Source: Nannobrachium achirus
Taxonomy: Eukaryota > Chordata > Actinopteri > Myctophiformes > Myctophidae
Length of the DNA: 64,000 nt
Direction of reading: 5' to 3'
NCBI GenBank assembly: GCA_963921795.1
Contig: OY997641.1
Coordinates: forward strand, 55,156,450-55,220,449
The notes below the pieces were generated by a model, which worked only from the letters and a program-made list of their open reading frames with translations, ran no database searches and was not told the origin of the DNA. Shown here piece after piece: positions 17,035 to 30,568 of this stretch. The position numbers were made by a program, and so were the translations under genes. Every line of letters starts with the position of its first letter. Positions within the stretch are counted from its first letter, which is position 1.

Positions 17035-20000
17035 GTATGATTATAGTTTTGCCATCGTTGTATTGATTCTATAACCTGAAATTGTATCCAAACGAGCACG
17101 TTAAACGCATGTCTGTGATCTCCCTCTATAGGCCCGACCGGGAGGCCGCCATCATGTCCAAGTACTACGATGGCGTTGAATTCCCTTTCTGTGACGAGTT
17201 CTCCAAATATGAGAAACTGGCTAAAATTGGCCAAGGAACGTTCGGGTAAGTGTTTGTGTAACGTGTGTATTGCACTCCTGTTTGCGTGTACAACATGTCG
17301 GGGTTGGTTGTAATGTTGCTTTGTGCTATGCTGTTAGCATGTTTGCTATCCAGGGTAAACATGGCGCCTGTAATGGATATAACGGAACGCGAAAAAACAC
17401 GTTAATAACCCTTTAAAGCGTTTGAAATTGGGCTATTTCTACCATTTAAAATATTTTTCTAAGGGGCATGAAACTGTTGGCTGATTTTGTAGCTTGTTTT
17501 CCAGTTGATTGAATACTTAATTAGACGTTTGCATAGGAAAAAGTACTGGACAGTGTGTGACCAGACCACAAGAAAGCTGTTAGTCTTGTTTGCATTGGGG
17601 TCCCATTGTTGAGCTGAGGTTAACGGTGCTCAAAGCGAGTTAACATTGGTGTAAAATATCTCCTTATTCCTGTAGCTGTAATTTCTACGGAAATGTTGTC
17701 TCCCATCTCCTCAACATATCATATTTTGGCCAAAACCAGAACGTTTGTAAACAAACCGGTGGGAGGGGATAACCGGTCAGCCTACCTGCTTCAGACCTAC
17801 CTGTGTGTTGGTGACTTGTAGGTGTGCGTGTGATGATGAACATTAACATTTAAATGAACATTAAAGCTGATTCTGCAGGGTAAATGAAGCAGCTTGGACA
17901 AAATTGTGTTGACTGTAAAAGCCAAATGCTATTATTTAATTAATTGGGTCTACCTTACACATAAACATACACATGCAGAGAACAGAATCTGCATTGCTTT
18001 CTGCTGGTTATAAACGTTGCCAACCCTCAGGAAAATTGTGCTCCATGAATTGAAACAACATGAGATGATTGTATGCACCCAGATGGGCTGTTCATCTTAT
18101 TGTTATTAATTATAATAATATATGAATATAATGTGGCGATGTCAGTATGTGCACCTGTATAGAAAGACAAAATGACCTGCACAGCCACACCGTCTGCACT
18201 TGCACAATATGGACACCTATTATTTAAGCAACGTTTCGGTCACATAGACCATCTACAGAATACATGGGCAACTGGTGGCCCGGGGGCCACATGCGGCCCC
18301 CACCTTCACTTAATGCGGCCCGCAAGTTAATACCGAAATACTGATATATTATTCATTTCAGCTGTTACAATTCCAACATGAACATTTAATTCTGTCAGTC
18401 TATATTAGTAGCCTAAAGACTAGTATAGTAGTATTAGTTTTTTTTTTTAATGTCCAATGTATTTGTATTTAGGTTAATGATGTTAACATGAGTATACAAC
18501 TAAAATAAATCAAAATGTTACATTTCAGGATTCCAATTAAAAAAATAACAAAAAATTATTCAGGATTCCTATTCAAAAGAAGCAAAAATAGCCGATATAC
18601 AAGCTCAAAAGTCAAAACGCATCGCAGCGCAATGCGTTTTGAGCTTGCAGATCTGCTATTTTTGCTTCTTTTGTATGAGATATGACAAAGTATACACCCT
18701 CCAGAAAAACGTGATTATGCGATCGCAGAATTTCCCGCAATAATCAATAAATGCCGCTGATTATGCGGGGGCTCGCATGATTTCACAATCCCCACATATT
18801 CACCGCATATTTCCGCGGAAAATATGCGAAATATGCGGGCTAGAATAACACACTCTTCCTCGGTCCTCAAACTTCAAGAAACGACAAATTAAAGTTTATC
18901 CTACTTGTTTTGAGGTCTCCATTGTACTCCGTTTGAAACGTTGTGTCGTTGCCGTTCAAAGCAAACGAGCACCTCTCCGAAAAAAAGTAGCACGCAGTAT
19001 TCCATGGATGGATAGGAACAGCAATTGAATGCATAACATTTTAATCCCTTAAATCCCTTTAGAGAGAGCAAAACCACATAAATAAACCAGAGTTTTGCTT
19101 TAGCAGTGAGCTGTATCCTTAGCAATCGCATAGGCCATAGGGTAATTATTTTTGCCTTGATGTAGCCCATTAAGGTAATTAAATTGCAGATATTTGACAG
19201 AGGTTTGCTTTTTTGCCTTGAAAATAATGAAAGGCAGTCAAAAAAGTCTGTTTTGCATTTCTCTATTCACTCAAGGACCCTTAAATTCGTGTTTTGACTT
19301 CTTTGATGACTACTTAGTGATGTTGTGAGCTTGTAGATTGTCTATTTCCAAATAGCCAGTGTACTGTATATTAAAGTGGTTTAATTAATAGTTATCAATT
19401 TTTATTATAATATGTATATATACTGTACATAGGCTATAAATATGTTTTTAAGTTCCCGCATATTTCGCATAATTTCGCATTTAATCGCAACTTTCACAAG
19501 TTCCCGCATATTTCGCATAGTTTCGCATTGTCATCGCATAAATTCACACAAAAACCCCGCATAATTCACGGCATAATCAAGGATTTTTGCCCGCAAAATC
19601 AAGGATTTTAGCCCGCATAATCAAGGATTTTTGCCCGCGTTTTTCTGGAGGGTCTAAAAGTAGGACATAGCAATATGCAATGTTGCCCTCTGCAGTGAAG
19701 GTGGAAATATAGTGGCCCTCGCCATCATCAAAGTTGCCCACCATGCCCTGATCTACAGGCATCTCTCAGACGGGTCATTTTGTCTTTCTATACGTTGATC
19801 CTTGCCTACCGCTACGCACCCTTCGCTGAGCCGATCAGGTGTGCATGAGACTTTGGTTCCTAGTATTATTCCTTTACTTGTTGCAGTACTTTGTGTGGTC
19901 TTTTGATCTTTGAGCGGGGGGAAAAAAGCCTGCGTGGGTGTTGTGGATTATACTTAAACCGTGACTATTATGACTTGTAGGCCTATGTGTCTTTTAATGA

Positions 20001-23000
20001 ACATACTTTGTTTACAATGCTGATGTGTGCTCCGATACTGCCATCTAGTGGGCACAAATGCCACATCAATAATGTATAATGCTTTATTTTGCAATAAGTC
20101 AACTTAATAATTTGTATTGAATGAAACAAAAGATCCCCATTGTTTGTTTTTTTCCTCCACAGGGAAGTTTTCAAAGCAAAACACAGACAGACTGGGGAGA
20201 AAGTTGCACTGAAGAAAGTTTTGATGGAAAATGAGAAAGAAGGGGTAAGAGACAATCTTGCTTTAAACTGCACCTAGGAAAAGTGTGGGGGTTCTAACAT
20301 TTTATTTAGCCTAACTAACTGGGGCCTAACCTCTTTCCCTTTCCCAGTTTTAAATATTGAGGGGATACCTGGAAAAGAACTAGGCTCTAACCAGTAAATG
20401 TAACTAGAAATCTCAGAAGTGCAGGGCTGCACCTGCTTCTAATGATATCAACGCACTTAATGCGAAATATTCACGTGCTTTCAGACTCTTCAATGCAGAA
20501 AGTATCCAGGATACTTGGATATTCAGTATCCAATAACTCACCAATGCAGAGATATTAGTAGTAAAATGTCGACATCTAGTGGTCAACCTCAGAGGAGCGC
20601 AAAAATAAAACCTGAGGTGACTCCCAGCCTCGAACCAGATGCCAAGTGTGCTCTGTTCCCCAGTGTAACGCTCCACGCCACTGACCCCGACGGAGCGGCG
20701 CGGTATTGGGCGCCGATGATGGGAACGGCGCCCAATCCCACTCAGCCGCGTTACCGAGTTATGTGCCGTTATGGACAGAATAGTAAATATTCAGTCCCTC
20801 ACTATCAACATCTACCCCACTATCCACGTCATAGATAAATGCACAAAAAAGGAGTCACTTCATCCGTTCATTAGCTCAGTCAGTAGAGCACGGATGCAAC
20901 AAACCCACGGTTTGGGTTCGATTCCCCTGAGGGGAATAATATTCAAGGCGAGAGATATCGGCGCATGCGTACTTCAAAGTATCCACGGAGGATACTCCTC
21001 CGTGGATACCCAGTGCATATTCTCTGCATTCAAACGTCTGAGAAATGGTGAAAAAGTCGGATTGAATGCGAAGAGAGCAGTCGAAGCCGGTGAGGGCTAC
21101 GTGTTGTCCATCTCACCAGAACTTCTTTTAGCCCTGTACTTCGGTTAGATATTTTTGACAGCCCTGTACTTCGGTTCGATATTTTTGACAGCAGTAAATT
21201 GTTGTCCAAGTTAGCTTGAGTCTGGGGGCAGTTGTGGATGACATGATGTGTTTAGAACCATGTCTTTGTCATCCTCATTGCTGACAATGGGGATAGAGTC
21301 ATCTTGCGTTGATGTTGAACTTGAGTTGTAGTAGTTTATAGATTTTAGGTACATATCCCCTGTCTTTGTAAGTCTGTAACCTAAATGCCTAAATTGTAAC
21401 CTTGCCATAATCAGTATCTTACACAAGTTGTGGCCACTTGTTCCACAGTTCCCCATCACAGCACTGAGGGAGATAAAGATACTACAGCTGCTCAAACATG
21501 AGAATGTGGTTAATCTAATTGAGATCTGTCGAACCAAAGGTGAGTGTCAACAATCCTATCTGTATCCCATCCGAATACTGAAACTAGGGCTGGGCAGCTT
21601 TTTATATAGAATTGTAGAAGTCTGGATCTGCACCCAGAATGTGTTACCGTATAACTCTACAGTAAACTTGTATTGCAATTTTGTTGACCGTGGCATGCAG
21701 TTAATCGTTTATCAGATATCGTTAATTTAAATATTGTGTACCCCTGCACAATTTGTAATATTCAGCATGCCATTTTAAAGTAGAGTTGTAATGATGCAGT
21801 TAATAACTTTACTATTACACATTACATTATTACAGCTCTGATTTATTATTATTTTTTTAAAGACAATTTGATGGTAGCTGAATTATATGACAGTTATATA
21901 ACGTATTGTCCATCAAAGTAGCTTTTGGCTACACACTTCTCACTAATATGCTTAAAGGAAATATTTGAGAATATATTAATTTATCTTGTATTTTCCCCAG
22001 CTACTCAGTTCAACCGCTACAAAGGCAGCATCTACCTGGTGTTTGATTTCTGCGAACATGACTTGGCAGGTCTTTTAAGTAATGCCAATGTTAAGTTCAC
22101 CTTGGCTGAGATCAAGAAGGTCATGCAGATGCTCCTCAATGGCCTGTACTACATCCACAGAAACAAGGTGAGTTGTGCCTCTGGCTGAGTGAAACTGCTG
22201 ACCAAAGGAAAGTGTAATAGAGTGAGTGATTTGTAGTTTTGTTTTTTTGCATCTAAAATTGTTATCACAATACACTTTAACTGTTTGACCGTTAATCATC
22301 TGACAGCTTGGACTGGTAGGACTAATGGATTGTCAGTTCCAAAGGTTGTCGTAATTTTTGCTCAACGGAATTTAACATTAATTGTTTGAGATTTGGCAGA
22401 ATGCAGCCACGTCGAATTGCTTTGTTAAATTTCTGATAAACAACAGCAAAAGCTAAACGGCATATTATTGCTGACATGAGGTCTAAACAATACTGTCATT
22501 AATACTGTTGTTTATGTTCTGATTCAGATCCTCCACAGAGACATGAAGGCAGCCAATGTGCTCATCACCAGAGACGGTGTATTGAAATTGGCAGACTTTG
22601 GCTTAGCGAGGGCCTTCAGCTTAGCCAAAAACAGCCAGGGTAATCGATACACCAACCGCGTGGTCACCCTGTGGTACAGACCCCCAGAACTGCTACTAGG
22701 TAAGTGACATTTCCCCCTTCAGTGTGACATGTGTCTGGTGGTTTTTACTAACTGGAACAAGAACATGTTCTTTTAATGGAAACTTTTAGAACGTATTAAC
22801 CACTTATGCCCAAAATAGAAACGCCAGTCCTAATGTGGTTTAAGGGTCTTGATGCAGTTTAGTTGTTCAGCTAAGGTTGAACTTGTGCTTTCAACTAGAG
22901 CTATAGATATAGTAAACACATTTTTTTTTCTCCTCCTGGTAGGCGAGAGAGACTATGGGCCACCTATTGACTTGTGGGGTGCTGGCTGCATTATGGCTGA

Positions 23001-24855
23001 AATGTGGACCAGGAGTCCCATCATGCAGGGGAACACAGAGCAACACCAGCTGACTCTCATAAGCCAGCTTTGTGGTTCCATCACTGCTGAGGTAAGATGA
23101 GTATCGGGCAGGGGGGCGGCGACTATACTATATAATGTTTGTGTGTACGATTGATTAGAGTTGCATTTTCTTTGGCATTTAATTTCAGTTTGAACAGGAC
23201 TACTGTAACTTCTTAACCCTTTAAGTGCCTATCCCGAACATGTTCGGGATATTCTGGATCAAAAACAAATTTTTTATTTGCTATTTTACTTACCCCGAGC
23301 TGCTTGGAGCAACGTGGGTGGTCCCGGCTCGCCCCGCGCTCACCAACGAGAGACGCTAGATGCTCCGACGATTTATTCCATTGAAAATGGTTTAAAATAA
23401 AGTTTAGACCCCCCCCAATGTTCACCCAATGTTCATTGTGTCCCCAGACCCAAAGAGAAAGTTTTTTGTGGCTGAAATAGCTTTAGATCGGGCTTCTAAA
23501 TGGGTTAGCATTTTGGCTACGTGTCAGCTAGCTTCCTCCTCTCGACACCCATAGCCTTGACTGGAGTGAAAACACAAGCCAGTTGGGAGAGGGTCGACGA
23601 AAGCTATAAAGAAGGTCTATGGATAAATTTCTGGCACTCTAGCACCCCTTGTGGCCGGATGGCACTGTATGAGTTAAATATTGGCTGTTAAAGCAAACAT
23701 GGAAATACTGCACCACTGTCTCCCAATTTCCCCGCTTCAAATCAGAGTCCTGCACTGGTCCAATTTCGACAAACCGCGCCCACCCTGCACGTCATTAATC
23801 AGATCCGCGGACCGACCCGCTACCCATGATTATATAACCGTCTAAACCAGACCCTCCCTGCCTGTCAAAAAAAAACAGAACCATGGCCTGCATGCTACCC
23901 ATGATTAAATAGCCTACAGACGTGTGTGCGTGCTTCCAAATGGCATCACACTCGATCGTTGCCGCACAACGTCCTCAGTGTTGGCGACACAATATATTTA
24001 CATAAACGCCAGGTCGGCTGACAGCGTTCTTTTAGATATATCCCTTTAAACCACCCTTGCTATGATGAGAACATGGACTAACGCAATTCATGCAGCAGTG
24101 AAGAACATCTTTGTTACTTTGTTTATATGCATGCTGTGTTTGTGTGTGTCCTGCCAGCAGAAGGCTGCTGCTCACTGTGTGTGCTACTGTGTGAGGTGAT
24201 TGACGTTGTTTGGGCAGAAACAGTGCTGATTTTCACAATTAAATGTTAAGTCCTGTACTGGCCATCCCCGTACCTGCAAACTTATAAAAAGTATATTTTC
24301 TGCCCGTTTAACCCGTCAAATGTGGATCACCTGGCCCGTTGCAGGACTCTGCTTCAAATTAGAATGTAGTAAAATAAAAAAGAATATAATACTACTTTAG
24401 TTTATTCTAGTATTATACTCTATTTTGATTCATAATGTACCTTTTTGTAATCCTGCTGTATCTTTATTTATTCAACTATTTCTGTTTAGGTGTGGCCTGG
24501 GGTGGACAAGAAATATGAGCTGTACCAGAAAATGGAACTACCCAAGGGGCAGAAGAGGAAAGTCAAAGATCGTCTCAAAGCCTACGTCAAGGACCCATAT
24601 GCTCTGGATCTAATAGACAAACTCCTGGTTCTAGATCCAGCCCAGCGGACAGACAGTGACGATGCACTCAACCACGACTTCTTCTGGTCTGACCCCATGC
24701 CGTCTGACTTGAAGAACATGCTTTCCACCCACAACACCTCCATGTTTGAATACTTGGCCCCGCCTAGACGGAGGGGCCACATGCCCCAGCAGCAGCCCAA
24801 TCAGAACAGAAACCCAGCCACCACAAGCCAGACTGAATTTGATCGCGTGTTCTAA
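16964..24855 (+). CDS. cdk9: Cyclin-dependent kinase 9 (P-TEFb catalytic subunit)
   Basis: Coding exons with consensus splice sites are 17154-17245, 20163-20244, 21449-21539, 22001-22167, 22528-22699, 22943-23091 and 24490-24855. All phases agree and the product is 372 residues, the length of the main vertebrate CDK9. Visible kinase features are the glycine loop GQGTFG, the catalytic Lys in VALKKV, the cyclin-binding helix PITALRE, the catalytic loop [16 protein letters not shown], and the T-loop ending [15 protein letters not shown], which contains the activating Thr. The C-terminal tail ends QTEFDRVF. With cyclin T, CDK9 phosphorylates the RNA polymerase II C-terminal domain, DSIF and NELF to release paused polymerase in the nucleus. 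An additional upstream coding exon (16964-17034) joins in frame at 17132 and would add 31 residues (separate entry). A poly(A) signal lies at 25128-25133. Confidence 0.97.
18573..18675. repeat. Hairpin repeat with AAGCTCA stem
   Basis: ACAAAAGAAGCAAAAATAG-type sequence on one side and CTATTTTTGCTTCTTTTGT on the other, with a GC-rich apex GCATCGCAGCGCAATGCG. It belongs to the dispersed hairpin family described under findings. Confidence 0.8.
18696..19653. mobile_element. Non-autonomous DNA transposon, 958 bp
   Basis: A perfect 16 bp TIR ACCCTCCAGAAAAACG, with subterminal runs of CGCATATTTCGCA-like and AATCAAGGATTTTNGCCCGC motifs. No transposase. No clear target duplication was recognised. Confidence 0.85.
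20245..21448 (+). other. cdk9 second intron
   Basis: Contains a tRNA-like SINE head (20868-20935, TTAGCTCAGTCAGTAGAGCA with a GGTTCGATTCC box), a 31 bp palindrome GTATCCACGGAGGATACTCC near 20980-21010, and a direct repeat GCCCTGTACTTCGGTT (about 21130 and 21163). No gene seen. Confidence 0.7.
23092..24489 (+). other. cdk9 last intron
   Basis: Contains the hAT-like element at 23743-24351 and a short palindrome CCCGAACATGTTCGGG near 23232-23247. No gene seen. Confidence 0.75.
23743..24351. mobile_element. hAT-like non-autonomous element, 609 bp
   Basis: TIRs CAGAGTCCTGCA and TGCAGGACTCTG are flanked by an exact 8 bp duplication, CTTCAAAT (23735-23742 and 24352-24359). Confidence 0.92.
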
Positions 24856-25127
24856 GGAATGGCGAGGAAAAGCTACAGACTAGATAGCTGCAAGCAGCTA
24901 ACAGTTAACGGCTCTTTGGGTTTCTGCACAATCTGGAGAATTATTCTTTGCAAGCAACCACCAACTTGTTTAACATGTTTGTTTTTTACAGGATTTGGAA
25001 GGACATCAAGACTTAAAGTCTGCTGGAATCCCTTTATTTTCTTTTGTTAAATTTCATGCTGCTTTAGTTTTGTACCACGATGGTGATTTATTTTTATTTG
25101 TATGCCACACACAATAGTCTAGTTAAA

Positions 25128-25133
25128 AATAAA
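25128..25133 (+). terminator. cdk9 poly(A) signal
   Basis: AATAAA lies 273 bases after the cdk9 stop codon, followed within about 25 bases by a GT-rich stretch. Confidence 0.7.
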
Positions 25134-27725
25134 GCTATTGTGTCAGATGTGGTCTTGTGGCAATGTTTTTTAACATGATTTCTGTTGGGTGTGAAACCTT
25201 GTATGTCCAAAATGGTTATTTTTTTATGAACAGAGAAAATAGGCAATACACAAGCTCTCAATGTGTCAACACTTTGTGAGCTTGTGGTTCTGCTATTTTC
25301 ACTACATCTGTGTGCGATTCTTGTATGATGAAAGGACATTAATTTACGGGGAGCAGATGTGCGTTTTTTACCCGACAGCAATGATATCTAACTTTTTTGG
25401 ATATGTTTTTTTTTTTTTTTTTTTTTTTTACAGCCGATGAAACTTTATTCATAAAAGCTATTCTTTATACTGACTACAACTTGGTCTCATTACCCCAATC
25501 ATACGCAAACTAAGAGGCTTTAATAAATGTCTTCATAGTAGATCTGCTACTGCAACATGAATATTATTTAACCAGTTGTGTTTTTAGTTGGAAAACCAGG
25601 TCTTTTCAGCAAGTGACATGGTCATACAATGAAGTATAAATTAGGCTTAAGTCAAACAGTTCACCACCTGTAGTGATATGGTGTCTCACAAGGCATTTGT
25701 ATCCACGATCCATGAGCTTAAAATGCCACGTTGCATGATTCTATAAGTGCTAAAGTCTTGCTCAAAAGTTCCAACATTACAAAGCTTATATTTTAAAACA
25801 AGTCTAGTTGAGTGATACTGAATGTTTTGCATTAATGCTAACAAATGTAAATTAACATGGCAGTGTACAAAGGGGCCTTCACTTGTTGCCATATGTATAC
25901 AAATGAATCATTTGAAACCACTGTCTTGTGAAGGCAAATGAGCTCAACAGAACATTCACGATAATGGTTATTACTCAATGTATTTACAGTATCTTGCCGT
26001 AGCCTACTTGATAGACATTATACATTAGCCTTTTAATCCTACCTAATATGTTGCTACAGGCTATAATGCAGAAAAGGCCATGCAATTAATGTCACACATC
26101 CCTATGAACTCTACAGCAGTTGGTCACAATACAGACCATGGTATTATCTATGAATAGGTGTGTTTCTTTGTCCGACATTAAAATGCATTCTGAATGAACC
26201 ACTTAAACCCCATGTTTAGGTCCCGGAAAGACACCAAATGTATCTTTTTGGTCTTGAGCTAAAATGTTTGGGAAACATTGCTTTCTACATAGTGCCTCCG
26301 GCAGATTGGTCCCTTCCTCACATCCAGTTTGCCACTGTAACTGCCATGGAGTGAGTCACTTGGCATGGCTTTGTGGAGGCCTGGCCAGTTGTCTATAATG
26401 GTTGGTTTGTGTGTTTGGCAACCCGCTGGTCGCTGGACCACATTTCTTTTGTGGGAGGGGGTGATTTGACTCTAGATTTACTCATTATATAACATTTGCC
26501 CTCCATGTTTAACTCTAAAACCAAAGTGGACTGTGATTATGGTGATCAAATGACTGCTGACACTGCTGCCATTGAAATGGCTGAAGGTTATATCATAAAA
26601 CAGCTCCTATTCTGTACAGTAAACTCTATGCCGTACACAGAAAACATTACAATTAAGTCATCCACAATGTTACCTTCAGCTGGTGGGGTGGGGTGGGGTG
26701 GGGGGTGGGGTGGGGGGTTAAGAATGGAGATTCAAATTTGATATTCACTTGAGACTGGGGCAAAGATTCACAATTTACAATTAGCAGGCGCTCTTAGCGC
26801 GACACTTTTTCCAGCACAATAATGACCAGAAGTTCACTGGACTGGACAAAGACCTATGGGAAAGACCTGGAGAATGGATATTGTAGTTTGCAAATCACCT
26901 CATCCATTGTTTCAGTGTACTTGAAGATGCTTGGTAGATATTCTTAATCTTGAGATCAGTAACCAGGTAACTTTTTTTTTTGCGGCTTAGGCTCCCCTAG
27001 GCCGGGCCGTAACACTGTTGCACAATATCAGTCCTACTTTACCCTACCCTAAAAACGTTGTCCATTCATAATGTGTTGATTTTGCTGCATTGATGTCTAT
27101 TTATTACTGGTTAATATATGCTGTACAGCACTTTGCATTACCTTCATTCAGTCAGTTTGCTGCCGTTGCTACAAATGGTCACTAGATGTCGCTGGATACC
27201 AATTTATGCATATTATGAACTATTTATGCCTTGCAAAGAGAAAGGCATGAACATTATATTATTATAATTATAATTATATTATTATATTACGTAGGCCTAA
27301 GTCATGAGGCACGTTGTTTTGTTATATGATTTTAAATGTTTTCCAATATGTTACTGTATCACTTTTCAAATACTTCTGATCTAATCTAATTCTACACATG
27401 CATCTTCACAACCAAAACCAGCAGCTGAGCAGTGAGACAATGACAACTCCCTGCTGGGACACTAATTCATTGTCCTGCATGAGACACTTTTGTACAAAGC
27501 TCTGAATCATTCATGACAATCCAAGTGAGAGTTTTTTTTCCCCAAGTGACCATGACTATCCATGATATGAGACAATAAAAAAACATTTAACCTTGAGAGA
27601 ATCCGAAAGAAATATAGCCCAGACAGAGGGTGTACACATATAACACCAGATGTAGACTTACTGTCTCTAACAGTGTCTTGACCAAACCGATCAAGGTGAG
27701 GCCAATGAAAGCTCATTTGAATTGA

Positions 27726-27727
<2 letters not shown>

Positions 27728-27761
<34 letters not shown>

Positions 27762-27762
27762 C

Positions 27763-27801
<39 letters not shown>

Positions 27802-27804
27802 AGC

Positions 27805-27875
<71 letters not shown>

Positions 27876-27898
27876 CGCGTGCGTGCGTGCGCGCGCGC
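27728..27898. repeat. Compound (TG)n microsatellite
   Basis: TG repeats interrupted by GAGTG, GAGAGCG and GCGTGCG variants. The purine-pyrimidine alternation ends in GCGCGCGCA, a possible Z-DNA tract. Confidence 0.95.
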
Positions 27899-28270
27899 AT
27901 GTAAATAGCAACATGCCCAAATGCACTCTGTATATTGTGAAATACACCAAGTAGCCTAATAACCCTAAAACAATCTAGAACAATAGACATCATGAACAAA
28001 AGTGCTCTGTAATTGCTTCTGATCTATTTATCATTGTTTTCACAGACCATTTAACCATTATGTGATTCATTTCCTGTTTTAAAATAGCATATCTTACAAG
28101 CTCACACAGGTTGTGAGCTTTAAAACAAATGTTAATAATTTAGCAAATAATTCAACACAAATCTTCTCTTTTCAGAAGGGGGGGGCGGGTCCCCCCCCTT
28201 CTATGTGGGGTCCTTGACATGAAAATGTTTGAGGACCAAGTTAGCCTGGGCTGGCTTCCAATTTCGGGCT

Positions 28271-28507
28271 TTTGATCCGGTCGGGAGCGGAAGAGCTCCT
28301 ACGTTTTTCTGTAGTCCAAAACGGACTACACTTTGGCCGGAAACAACGACCGGAAACAGTTTTAACCCGTACTTGCGCATGCGCTAACTACTTGCGCATG
28401 CGCTAAACTGGGTTGAAACTGTTTCCGGTCGTTGTTTCCGGCCAAAGTGTAGTCCGTTTTGGACTACAGAAAAACGTAGGAGCTCTTCCGCTCCCGACCG
28501 GATCAAA
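28271..28507. mobile_element. Near-perfect foldback element upstream of H4
   Basis: Arms of about 110 bases are inverse copies from TTTGATCCGGTCGGGAGCGG at the left to CCGCTCCCGACCGGATCAAA at the right. The centre holds two copies of CTTGCGCATGCGCTAA. It ends about 150 bases before the conserved H4 promoter block. It has no coding capacity and is probably a MITE. Confidence 0.88.
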
Positions 28508-28650
28508 CGGCCCGTTTAGTAAACGAAGACCAGGCTTTCTCTCAGGGGAAAGCCTGGTGAGGCGAGGTTAGACCAAGTTGCTGGGTAGAGAGGGGAGGGG
28601 TTATTGTTGGCTGGGCGGCATCTTTTGGCAACGCCCAGTGGGAGGGGTAG

Positions 28651-29073
<423 letters not shown>

Positions 29074-29104
29074 TAATGCTGACTTGATCTACCAACAACC
29101 CAAA

Positions 29105-29120
29105 GGCTCTTTTAAGAGCC
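29105..29120 (+). terminator. Histone 3' stem-loop (H4)
   Basis: GGCTCTTTTAAGAGCC, a six-pair stem with a UUUA loop, bound by SLBP to form histone mRNA 3' ends. Confidence 0.95.
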
Positions 29121-29805
29121 GCCCACACTTTCTATACGGAGTTTATTCCATATTAATTATTTTGTAACGCGATGCATTGGCCTTGGCCTCTATTTGAGAT
29201 GAGCCATTGTTTTTGAACAGCGATCAAGGTCTTACATGCGTCATACCTCATAATAATTCTGGGGGAACTATGGAGGCGTATTGTGGTGATCCTTTATAAA
29301 TAACGTTCAAGATCTGTATGCATGCCATTAATGTGGCCAAGTTCAGTCAAGATTATTATACAAAAACAAGTAGGCTAATTCAGCTATGGAAACCATTGCC
29401 ATTTTCTACATTGTCTGTTCTCCCGAGTGACATTAATTGGCCGATGGCCGTACTGCTGCTTATCAGTTATTTTTGTACTAATTGTGAATGGGACACAATG
29501 ACCCACTTATTTCATATGAATTACATACAGCTTTATTATTATTATTCCCCCAAAGCACTCACCCCAGCTCAAATGAATGATCAAATCAGTTTTTGATTAG
29601 CCTACTTTATGTGGTACAAACTGGCTCATAGAGAGATATGACCCACTATTTCATATGAAATTACATAGCTTTTATTTTTATTATTTTCAAAGCACCTACT
29701 CACGAGCTAAAATGAACATGTTCCAATGCAGTTTTGATTACTTTCTGTGGTACAAACTCATAGATAGATTTATAAAAAAGTGTCATGTCGAATTCATATT
29801 AGTCT

Positions 29806-29863
<58 letters not shown>

Positions 29864-30071
29864 AACCAAAAAATTGGAGCGTGGCATGATATACATAATA
29901 ATTCCAATTCAAATATAGATTCACCCTACATGTTTATTATACTAGTCTAGTCTATTTTAGCGGGACAATTCAGGAGGGGAAACATTGTGCAGAAACAAAG
30001 ACAGTGTACCTCCCTCTGAGAGTCACATAGGCAGTGGCCAGCCAATCAAATGCTGGGATTTCGCACAATAC
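29121..30071. other. H4-H2B intergenic spacer
   Basis: AT-rich. A partial duplication (ATATGACCCACTATTTCATATG-like sequence near 29500-29530 and 29635-29665) and (TG)n at 29811-29861. No gene. Confidence 0.7.
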
Positions 30072-30094
30072 ATTTGCATGGGCCTGCTATAAAA
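30072..30094 (+). promoter_or_regulatory. H2B promoter: octamer and TATA box
   Basis: ATTTGCAT, the Oct-1 site characteristic of vertebrate H2B promoters, then TATAAAA nine bases on. Confidence 0.85.
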
Positions 30095-30151
30095 GCTGGT
30101 GCAACGCCGGCGCTCTGTTACTTCTTATCTTCAATCCTTTGAGAGAGAACC

Positions 30152-30526
30152 ATGCCTGAAGTTACGAAACCAGCGCCCAAGAAGGGCTCCAAGAAAGCCG
30201 TCTCCAAGACCGCCGCAAAGGGCGGCAAGAAGCGCAGAAAGTCCAGGAAGGAGAGCTATGCCATCTATGTGTACAAGGTCCTGAAGCAGGTCCACCCTGA
30301 CACCGGTATCTCTTCCAAGGCCATGGGCATCATGAACTCCTTTGTCAACGACATCTTTGAGCGCATCGCCGGTGAAGCCTCCAAACTGGCTCACTACAAC
30401 AAGCGCTCCACCATCTCATCCAGGGAGATCCAGACCGCCGTCCGCTTGCTGCTCCCCGGTGAGCTGGCCAAGCACGCCGTGTCTGAGGGCACCAAGGCTG
30501 TCACCAAGTACACCAGCTCCAAGTAA
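30152..30526 (+). CDS. Histone H2B (intact)
   Basis: An intronless 124-residue H2B with a short Lys-rich tail, the core [20 protein letters not shown], and the C-terminal helix ending AVTKYTSSK, which carries the conserved ubiquitination Lys. It dimerises with H2A in the nucleosome. Upstream are an ATTTGCAT octamer (30072-30079), typical of H2B promoters, and TATAAAA (30088). The 3' stem-loop is the H2B-type GGTCC version. It is nearly identical to the minus-strand copy at 48293-48667; the first residues differ (PEVTKP here, PEPAKP there). Confidence 0.99.
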   Translation: MPEVTKPAPKKGSKKAVSKTAAKGGKKRRKSRKESYAIYVYKVLKQVHPDTGISSKAMGIMNSFVNDIFERIAGEASKLAHYNKRSTISSREIQTAVRLLLPGELAKHAVSEGTKAVTKYTSSK

Positions 30527-30552
30527 ACCGTCTATTCTGCTCTAAATCCAAC

Positions 30553-30568
30553 GGTCCTTTTAAGGACC
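30553..30568 (+). terminator. Histone 3' stem-loop (H2B)
   Basis: GGTCCTTTTAAGGACC, a fully paired stem. The same third and fourth base pairs are swapped in both H2B genes relative to the other histones. Confidence 0.95.

Larger units (their letters stand above)
17246..20162 (+). other. cdk9 intron after the kinase glycine-loop exon
   Basis: A 2.9 kb intron. It holds a hairpin repeat (18573-18675), a 958 bp TIR element (18696-19653) and part of a hAT-like sequence near 18267 (CAACTGGTGGCCCGGGGGCC). No gene seen. Confidence 0.8.

Noticed and set aside
20868-20935. Possible functional tRNA gene in a cdk9 intron
   Set aside because: A and B boxes are present but the anticodon stem and acceptor stem do not pair properly. 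A SINE head is more likely.
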